From Christensenella sp. UBA767 (GTDB lineage: Bacteria > Bacillota > Clostridia > Christensenellales > CAG-917), in contig DBJV01000097.1 of the NCBI GenBank assembly GCA_002297185.1, positions 10,535 to 20,533 on the forward strand: 9,999 bases of DNA. The letters are read 5' to 3'. A program made the position numbers and the translations under genes. Positions 4,904 to 9,999 of the stretch are shown piece after piece. The notes below the pieces were generated by a model that made no database searches, was not told the origin of the DNA, and worked only from the letters and a program-made list of their open reading frames with translations. Position 1 is the first letter of the stretch, and each line of letters begins with the position of its first letter.

Positions 4904-6853
4904 ATGGATAAACTTGCAAGAATGAAAGAACTTGTCTCGACTCTCAACGAGTGGGCAAGGCTATATTACGAAGAGGACGCTCCCGTCGTATCCGACGCCG
5001 AATACGATAAACTTTATGACGAGTTGCGCAGGCTCGAGAGCGAGGAAGGGTATTCGCTTAAGAATAGCCCCACGCATAGAGTTGGCGGCGCGCCGAAGGG
5101 AAAATTTGAGCAATCCGAGCATCTTTTGAGACTTTACAGCCTCGATAAGTGCCAGTCTAAAGAGGAATTTGCCGACTGGTGCGGACGTTTGGTTAAGACG
5201 GTCGGATATTTTCCCGATCTCACTTGCGAGTACAAATTTGACGGGCTTACGCTCAATATTTTGTATGAAAACGGTGTTATTCAAAAGGCAACTACGCGCG
5301 GAAACGGCGTTGTGGGCGAGATCGTCACGGCGCAGGTTAATACTATTAAAAAACTGCCCAAAACCATTGAATATAAGGGGAAAATCGAGATTCAGGGCGA
5401 GGGGATTTTGCGACTTAGCCAACTTAAACGATACAACGAAACGGCATCCGATCCGCTCAAAAACGCGAGAAACGGCGCGGCAGGCGCAATTAGGAATCTC
5501 GATCCGAGCGTTACGGCGCAAAGAGGGTTGTCCTTCATGGCGTACAATATCGGATACAGCGAAAGACCGTTTGCATCGCAATGCGAAATGCGTGAATTTT
5601 TGAAAGAGCAAGGGTTCGAGGTCGAGGGCGACTTTGACGTGGTGCATACCGTCGAGGACGCTATGAAATACGCCGATAATACGGGTGAAAAACGCGAGAG
5701 CCTCGATTATCTCATTGACGGCGTGGTGTACAAGGTCAACGATGTGAAACTGCGCGACGAGATAGGGTTTACCGAAAAATTCCCCAAATGGGCGGTGGCG
5801 TACAAGTTCAAAGCCGACGAGATGACTACCACGCTCGACGACGTGATTTGGCAGGTGTCGAGAAGTGCAAAACTCAATCCTATTGCGGTGCTCGAACCCG
5901 TCGATATAGGCGGTGTTACGGTGTCGAGAGCCACTCTCAACAACTACGGAGATATCCTCAAAAAGAAAGTCAGAATAGGGGATAAGGTGTTCGTAAGGCG
6001 CAGTAACGACGTAATTCCCGAGATTATGGGCGTTGCGGTGGAAGTTGAAGGGGCGAAAGTCATTGAAAAGCCGACGGAGTGTCCCGTGTGCCATGCGCCT
6101 GTGAAAGAAGTGGGGGCATTCCTCTACTGCACGGGGGATAATTGCGCGCCGCAAATTATATCCAAACTCGACCATTTTGCATCAAAAGACGCTATGGATA
6201 TTGACGGTTTCAGCGAGAAAACGGCGGAACTTTTGTACAATGAAACGCATCTCGAGGATGCGGTGGATTTGATGAATCTGACCGCTACAGACCTGTTCGG
6301 TCTTGACGGTTTCGGGGATAAAAAGATTGCGAATTTACTTGCGTCTATAGAAAAATCAAAGCATACGACGCTTGACAGATTTATATTTGCGCTCGGAATC
6401 GACGGAATAGGCAAAAAGACTGCAAAAGACTTGGTTAAGCGTTTTAGAACGCTTGAAAATCTGGCAAATGCCTCAAAAGCGGAACTTGGTACGGTTGACG
6501 GCATCGGCGAGATACTTGCGGATAACGTTTATGCGTTTTTCCGTGATTCTAACAATGCGGATTTTGTTGATAGATTGCTTGCAAGCGGAATTACGTTTGA
6601 AGAGAAGGAACAAAAGCAAGGCATGTTTTCGGGGTTGAAATTGGTGCTTACAGGCTCGCTGCCGACGTATAAGAGAGGCGAGGCGACGAAACTCATCGAG
6701 GATAACGGCGGCGAAGTGGCATCGTCCGTGTCAAAGACCGTGGATATCGTGCTTGCAGGAGAGGACGCAGGTTCTAAACTTGAAAAGGCGCAGAAACTCG
6801 GCATAAAAATCATTGACGAGAACGAATTTAAGGCAATGCTTGGAATTGAGTGA
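4904..6853 (+). CDS. ligA: NAD-dependent DNA ligase LigA
   Basis: Seals nicks in replication and repair using NAD+, releasing NMN. The 649 residues cover the full domain order. The Ia domain has YY (21-22) and DAEYD (31-35). The adenylation domain has catalytic Lys111 in KFDG (111-114), Glu109, Glu166, Arg189, Asp272, Lys277 and Lys301. An OB fold follows, then a Cys4 zinc finger (C393, C396, C409, C414). Four helix-hairpin-helix repeats occupy about 430-550, and a BRCT domain 573-649. The usual TRGDG..GED segment reads TRGNGVVGEI (131-140), a divergence from the common form. I chose ATG 4904, six bases after GGTG (4894-4897); an in-frame GTG at 4895 would add three residues. It follows pcrA closely and ends at tandem terminators. 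The gatC gene often found downstream elsewhere is absent. Confidence 0.98.
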   Translation: MDKLARMKELVSTLNEWARLYYEEDAPVVSDAEYDKLYDELRRLESEEGYSLKNSPTHRVGGAPKGKFEQSEHLLRLYSLDKCQSKEEFADWCGRLVKTVGYFPDLTCEYKFDGLTLNILYENGVIQKATTRGNGVVGEIVTAQVNTIKKLPKTIEYKGKIEIQGEGILRLSQLKRYNETASDPLKNARNGAAGAIRNLDPSVTAQRGLSFMAYNIGYSERPFASQCEMREFLKEQGFEVEGDFDVVHTVEDAMKYADNTGEKRESLDYLIDGVVYKVNDVKLRDEIGFTEKFPKWAVAYKFKADEMTTTLDDVIWQVSRSAKLNPIAVLEPVDIGGVTVSRATLNNYGDILKKKVRIGDKVFVRRSNDVIPEIMGVAVEVEGAKVIEKPTECPVCHAPVKEVGAFLYCTGDNCAPQIISKLDHFASKDAMDIDGFSEKTAELLYNETHLEDAVDLMNLTATDLFGLDGFGDKKIANLLASIEKSKHTTLDRFIFALGIDGIGKKTAKDLVKRFRTLENLANASKAELGTVDGIGEILADNVYAFFRDSNNADFVDRLLASGITFEEKEQKQGMFSGLKLVLTGSLPTYKRGEATKLIEDNGGEVASSVSKTVDIVLAGEDAGSKLEKAQKLGIKIIDENEFKAMLGIE

Positions 6854-6896
6854 TGACAAATTGATATAGTTGCTTTTTAATGCGAAAAAAATTGTT

Positions 6897-6925
6897 AAAG
6901 GGTGTTTTTTACACTCTTTTTCTTT
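6897..6925 (+). terminator. Intrinsic terminator after ligA, first of two
   Basis: Stem AAAGGGTGT (6897-6905) with ACACTCTTT (6911-6919), nine pairs including one G-U, loop TTTTT, followed by TTCTTTT. It lies 44 bp after the ligA stop codon. Confidence 0.8.
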
Positions 6926-6990
6926 TAAATCTTTTTTTATTTTCATTGTCTATTTGATAATGTGTCGTAAATTTCGCTTAAGCAAATTTT

Positions 6991-7016
6991 AAAAAGGGTA
7001 TTTTTGCTCTTTTTTT
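6991..7016 (+). terminator. Second hairpin terminator between ligA and yicC
   Basis: Stem AAAAAGGGT (6991-6999) with GCTCTTTTT (7006-7014), including two G-U pairs, six-base loop, and T-tract to 7016. It closely resembles the first terminator in sequence. Just upstream, AAATTTCGCTTAAGCAAATTT (6969-6989) is a palindrome apart from one bulged C. Together they separate the pcrA-ligA unit from the yicC cluster. Confidence 0.65.
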
Positions 7017-7047
7017 GTATATGGTAGTCAAAATGTCTTGCAAACGC

Positions 7048-7076
7048 TTGTATTGAAATTTAATTTGTGATATTAT
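7048..7076 (+). promoter_or_regulatory. Probable promoter of the yicC-gmk-rpoZ-coaBC cluster
   Basis: -35-like TTGTAT (7048-7053), 17-bp spacer, -10 TATTAT (7071-7076) preceded by TGA, giving an extended -10. The -35 is weak. TTGAAA at 7053-7058 is a better -35 match but is only 12 bp from this -10; it pairs with a second TATTAT (7074-7079) at 15 bp. Predicted start is near 7083. Confidence 0.5.
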
Positions 7077-7111
7077 TATTAAAATTTATTTATAGGCGGA
7101 CGTACGCGCAT

Positions 7112-7987
7112 ATGTATAGTATGACAGGTTACGGCAAAGGTGTTGCCGAAAAGGACGGTAAATCCGTTGTCGTGGAACTCAAAACCGTAAATCACAGATT
7201 TTTGGACTGCAATTTTAAGTTGCCTCGAACGTTTTTGTTTGTCGAGGACGGAATCAAAAAACTCATTTCTTCCAATCTTTCGAGAGGTCACGTTGAACTT
7301 TATCTCACTTACGAGCAGAAGGCGACGGACGATTCCACGTACGACGTGGACGTTGACGTGGCAAACAACTATTTGAATGCGGTGAAGAAACTCGAAGATG
7401 CGACGGGACTTAATAATGACGTGACGCTTTCAACGCTCCTTAAAGTGCCGGATGTGGTTGTGAAAAATCAAGTGGTTGAGGATGAGGAACTTCTTGGAGA
7501 ACTTACTATAAGCGCGCTTGCGGTTGCGCTTGAAAATCTCAAAGCGATGAGAGCGAAAGAGGGATTGTCGCAAAAGGCGGATATTTCCTCAAAACTTGAC
7601 AATATTCAGGCGAGTTTGGACAAAATCAAAGATTATGCGCCGCTCGTTGTGGAAGATTATAGAAAACAACTGAACGCGCGAATTGCGGAAGTGGTCGAGC
7701 CGACGCTTGTTGATAAACAACGCCTTGCAACGGAGGTTGCGCTGTATGCAGACCGCTGCGCTATAGACGAGGAAATCACGAGGCTCGGAACTCATATCGT
7801 GAATATGCGTGCTTTGCTTGAAAGCAGCGAGCCTGTGGGAAGAAAAATGGATTTCCTCGTGCAAGAATTCAACAGGGAAACGAATACGATTGGTTCTAAG
7901 GCAAACGATATGTGTATAACGACTCAGGTGCTTGCAATCAAGAACGAAATCGAGAAAATGCGCGAACAAGCGGCAAATATCGAGTAA
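7112..7987 (+). CDS. yicC: YicC/YloC family endoribonuclease
   Basis: Member of the YicC family; the E. coli protein is an RNase implicated in small-RNA turnover and B. subtilis has YloC. The 291 residues match the family length of about 290. The N-terminal YicC_N region begins MYSMTGYGKG, with ELKTVNHRFLD at 22-32. The C-terminal DUF1732 region carries DEEITRLGTHI (219-229), GRKMDFLVQEFNRETNTIGSKA (243-264, key residues R244, D247, E252, N254, E256, N258) and a helical tail IKNEIEKMREQ (276-286). I chose ATG 7112 because AGGCGGA (7094-7100) sits 11 nt upstream and MYSMTGYG is a normal family start. An upstream in-frame GTG at 7067 would lie inside the promoter. It is the first gene of a conserved Firmicutes cluster. 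Confidence 0.96.
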   Translation: MYSMTGYGKGVAEKDGKSVVVELKTVNHRFLDCNFKLPRTFLFVEDGIKKLISSNLSRGHVELYLTYEQKATDDSTYDVDVDVANNYLNAVKKLEDATGLNNDVTLSTLLKVPDVVVKNQVVEDEELLGELTISALAVALENLKAMRAKEGLSQKADISSKLDNIQASLDKIKDYAPLVVEDYRKQLNARIAEVVEPTLVDKQRLATEVALYADRCAIDEEITRLGTHIVNMRALLESSEPVGRKMDFLVQEFNRETNTIGSKANDMCITTQVLAIKNEIEKMREQAANIE

Positions 7988-7989
7988 AA

Positions 7990-8035
7990 TCGACAAGTTG
8001 CACGAATAATCGACAGATATAGGGTGATTCCGACA
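7990..8035 (+). repeat. Three CGACA motifs at exact 20-bp period
   Basis: TCGACA at 7990 and 8010 and CCGACA at 8030, each preceded by an A/T-rich triplet, share CGACA at 7991, 8011 and 8031. The last is part of an inverted repeat CCGACAAGTCGG (8030-8041). The array starts right after the yicC stop codon. The 20-bp spacing is about two helical turns, as for sites on one face of DNA. Function is unknown; with only five conserved bases, chance cannot be excluded. Confidence 0.5.
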
Positions 8036-8108
8036 AGTCGGGAAAAAGAAGTATCTGTTTGTAGTAAACATCCAATAAAGCATAAGGGAAAAATTGATAA
8101 AATTACAT

Positions 8109-8125
8109 TCAAATCTTTGATTTGA
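8109..8125. repeat. Short hairpin upstream of gmk
   Basis: TCAAATC-TTT-GATTTGA, a 7-bp perfect stem with a TTT loop. No T-tract follows, so it is not a typical terminator. The triplet-loop style resembles the hairpins at 297-357. A weak promoter-like TTGATT (8118-8123), 17 bp, TACAGT overlaps its right arm. The 254-bp gap between yicC and gmk holds nothing else I recognise. Confidence 0.5.
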
Positions 8126-8241
8126 GGTGCGAAAAGATATACAGTCAATCGATTGGCGAAACGATAGAAAGTTGCGTTGTTTGAGAGATTGGCAAAGGAA
8201 AGCGCATATTAAATCGGAGATTTGAGACGGAGAAGAAGATT

Positions 8242-8829
8242 ATGCAAAGAACGGGATTGCTTATCGTTATATCGGGATTTAGCGGTGTGGGCAAAAGCAC
8301 GGTTATCGGAAACATGTTCGAGGCTATGCCGAATTTGAGATTTTCGGTGTCTTGCACATCGAGAAAACCGCGCCCGAACGAGAAAGAAGGCGTTGACTAC
8401 TACTTTGTGAGCGAGGACGAGTTTGAAAAGAAAGTGCAAAACAACGAGTTTTTGGAGCATACGCGCACTTTTACAAACTGCTACGGAACGCTTAAATGCG
8501 AAGTGGATAGACTGCTTGAACAAGGATATGACATACTGCTCGATATCAACAGCGTGGGCGCAATGAACGTGAAGAAGGTATATCCCGATTGCGTGACGGT
8601 GTTTATCAATCCGCCCTCTCTCGATGAGTTGAAAAAACGTCTTGTGGGCAGAGGCACGGAAACGCCGGACAGCCTCAAAAAACGCCTTGACGAGATAGAG
8701 TTCGAGAGCAAGAGCATACCGTATTACGACTTCGTCGTGGTCAACGACGTGGCAAAGGACTGCTCGGATAAAATCGTGGCGTTCTTGGAAAATCGCAGAA
8801 AAGAACTTCAAGAAAGAGAGGCGAAGTGA
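8242..8829 (+). CDS. gmk: Guanylate kinase
   Basis: Phosphorylates GMP to GDP with ATP, an essential step in GTP supply and cyclic nucleotide turnover. The 195 residues are typical. The P-loop is SGFSGVGKST (11-20), with Phe where many homologues have Pro. The GMP-binding lid has SVSCTSRKPRP (35-45) and VDYYFVS (51-57), then EHTRTFTNCYGT (72-83). The following strand reads LLDINSVGA (99-107), where most homologues have (E/D)IDxQGA; the second acidic residue is Asn103 here. RLVGRGTETPDSLKKRL (133-149) is the normal adenine-side motif. GGAGA (8229-8233) precedes the ATG by 8 nt. It lies between yicC and rpoZ as in other Firmicutes, although remA is missing upstream. The substitutions suggest a divergent but probably active enzyme. 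Confidence 0.95.
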   Translation: MQRTGLLIVISGFSGVGKSTVIGNMFEAMPNLRFSVSCTSRKPRPNEKEGVDYYFVSEDEFEKKVQNNEFLEHTRTFTNCYGTLKCEVDRLLEQGYDILLDINSVGAMNVKKVYPDCVTVFINPPSLDELKKRLVGRGTETPDSLKKRLDEIEFESKSIPYYDFVVVNDVAKDCSDKIVAFLENRRKELQEREAK

Positions 8830-8980
8830 TAGAAATTCGATAAACGGAATTGCGTTGAAAACGATTTGATGATAATCGGATTGGAACAATGCAAAAGAAT
8901 TTATAGCAAACAAAACAAAATGACCTTATGGTCTCAAATAGAAAAAATTAAACTTTGAATAAATCGGAGGAACAAACATT

Positions 8981-9175
8981 ATGATGATCGATCCACCCAT
9001 CGACAAACTCATCAAACACGCAGAGTGCAGATATGCACTTACAGTTGCAGTTGCAAAACGCACACGTGAACTCGTGACAAGCGAGAGCGACTATCTTGCA
9101 AAGAGCGGAATGAAACCCATTTCTCTTGCTTGCAAGGAAATCTACGAGGACAAAATCAAAATCGTACGCGACTAA
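8981..9175 (+). CDS. rpoZ: RNA polymerase omega subunit
   Basis: Small subunit that binds the C-terminal part of beta-prime and assists RNA polymerase assembly. The 64 residues are at the short end of the family. MMIDPPIDKLIKHAECRYAL (1-20) and VAVAKRTRELV (22-32) match the conserved omega helices, followed by KPISLACKEIYEDKI (45-59). A strong GGAGGAA (8966-8972) precedes the first ATG by about 10 nt; the second ATG, 3 nt on, is a less well spaced alternative. The 151-bp gap after gmk contains a small GACC-TTAT-GGTC hairpin (8922-8933) and no clear terminator, so cotranscription with gmk is plausible. coaBC starts one base after the stop codon. Confidence 0.95.
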   Translation: MMIDPPIDKLIKHAECRYALTVAVAKRTRELVTSESDYLAKSGMKPISLACKEIYEDKIKIVRD

Positions 9176-9176
9176 G

Positions 9177-9999
9177 ATGCTTTACGGAAAGAACGTTGTT
9201 TTGGGTGTAAGCGGCGGAATTGCCGTTTATAAATCTTGCGAAATCGTATCGAGGCTCAAAAAGCTGGGTGCGAACGTGGACGTGATTATGACTGATCACG
9301 CCCAAGAGTTTGTTACGCCTTTGACCTTCCAAACGTTGTCCAAATCCGCGGTCGTTACTAATCCGTTCGAGCCTGTAAAAGAGTTCGATATCAACCATAT
9401 ATCGCTTGCAAACAAGGCGGATATAATGGTGATTGCGCCTGCTACGGCAAACGTTATCGCAAAATTTGCGCAAGGTATTGCAGACGATATGCTTACCACT
9501 ACGTATCTTGCATCCAAGGCGCAAAAACTCATTTGCCCTTCGATGAATTGCAACATGTACGAGGACGAGGCGACGCTTGAGAATATGCGCATACTCAAAG
9601 AAAGAGGCGCGCTTTTCTGCGACGCAAACGTCGGATTGCTTGCTTGCGGAGTCGTGGGCAAGGGCAGAATGGCAGAGCCTGTGGAAATTGTGAACGCTAT
9701 CGTGGATTATCTCACGCCCGTGCAAGACTTCAAAGATAAGCGAGTGCTTATAACCTCGGGCGGCACGGAAGAGTATATTGACGGCGTTAGGGTTATCACA
9801 AACCATTCGAGCGGAAAAATGGGCTGTGCGCTTGCAGAGGCTGTGGCGGACAGAGGCGGTAGCGTTGTGTTCGTCTATGGTAATATGAGCGTGAAAGTGC
9901 CGACCTGCGTTGAAAAGGCTATTCACGTCACATCGACTATGGATATGCTCGAGGCGTGCAAGGCGGAGTTCGGAGATTGCGATATTGCGATTATGGCGG
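9177..9999 (+). CDS. coaBC: Bifunctional phosphopantothenoylcysteine decarboxylase/synthetase CoaBC, 3' partial
   Basis: Coenzyme A pathway enzyme: the CoaB part couples 4'-phosphopantothenate to cysteine and the FMN-dependent CoaC part decarboxylates the product. 274 codons are present out of about 400, and the frame is open to the right edge. CoaC: GVSGGIAVYK (10-19), active-site His74 in INHIS, APATANVIAKFAQGIADDML (87-106), PSMN (121-124, Asn124) and ACGVVGKGRMAEP (156-168, Cys157). CoaB starts near 186 with KRVLITSGGTEEYIDGVR (188-205) and ITNHSSGKMG (207-216, Asn209). These positions run one behind E. coli His75, Asn125, Cys158 and Asn210. The sequence ends just before the expected AAVADY motif. 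The ATG lies one base after the rpoZ stop with no good ribosome binding site of its own, so translational coupling is likely. Confidence 0.96.
   Translation, partial: MLYGKNVVLGVSGGIAVYKSCEIVSRLKKLGANVDVIMTDHAQEFVTPLTFQTLSKSAVVTNPFEPVKEFDINHISLANKADIMVIAPATANVIAKFAQGIADDMLTTTYLASKAQKLICPSMNCNMYEDEATLENMRILKERGALFCDANVGLLACGVVGKGRMAEPVEIVNAIVDYLTPVQDFKDKRVLITSGGTEEYIDGVRVITNHSSGKMGCALAEAVADRGGSVVFVYGNMSVKVPTCVEKAIHVTSTMDMLEACKAEFGDCDIAIMA

Noticed and set aside
4961..6175. A 404-codon minus-strand open frame opposite ligA
   Set aside because: It is the antisense shadow of an intact, fully recognisable LigA. It has no domain sense and no ribosome binding site, and similar shadows occur opposite the other genes here.
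7067..7111. YicC start at GTG 7067
   Set aside because: It would lie inside the probable -10 region and add 15 residues unlike the family. ATG 7112 has a ribosome binding site and the normal MYSMTGYG start.
8145..8913. Minus-strand frames opposite gmk
   Set aside because: They are antisense to a clear guanylate kinase gene, with no start signals or recognisable domains.

Overview
The window looks like a chromosomal housekeeping segment from a low-to-moderate GC Bacillota, probably an uncultured member of the Clostridia. This rests on the conserved Firmicutes-type cluster yicC-gmk-rpoZ-coaBC, the pcrA-ligA pair, strong GGAGG-type ribosome binding sites and sigma-A-like promoters. The lineage is inferred from gene order and protein character; no rRNA or other marker is present to fix it.

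Layout. Bases 1-771 hold no convincing gene. They are a mosaic of short repeats: two diverged 53-bp direct repeats, three small hairpins whose centres lie exactly 22 bp apart, two copies of a GATTCCCAC-type element, and an 8-bp stem enclosing three further hairpins. A perfect 11-bp-stem terminator follows at 663-690. On the minus strand, 772-2400 encodes a 542-residue protein with a very acidic first part, a Lys/Ala/Pro-rich middle and two C-terminal DUF1508 (YegP-like) repeats. It diverges from pcrA (2623-4872, UvrD/PcrA helicase), and each gene has a recognisable promoter in the shared 222-bp gap. ligA (NAD-dependent DNA ligase) follows pcrA after 31 bp and has its own near-consensus promoter overlapping the pcrA stop codon. 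Two tandem hairpin terminators close this unit.

A second plus-strand cluster begins at 7112: yicC (endoribonuclease family), gmk (guanylate kinase), rpoZ (RNA polymerase omega) and coaBC (phosphopantothenate synthesis/decarboxylation), which runs off the right edge. This is the order seen in Bacillus subtilis (yloC-remA-gmk-rpoZ-coaBC), except that no remA is visible between yicC and gmk. That gap is instead 254 bp of non-coding DNA with a CGACA motif repeated three times at an exact 20-bp period.

Functionally the window joins DNA repair/replication (PcrA unwinding, LigA sealing) with a growth-linked set (GMP to GDP, RNA polymerase assembly, coenzyme A synthesis, RNA turnover). I see no phage, transposase, CRISPR, toxin-antitoxin or defence genes. 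The least explained items are the repeat mosaic at the left and the charge-segregated DUF1508 protein; I would not call either a new system on sequence alone.
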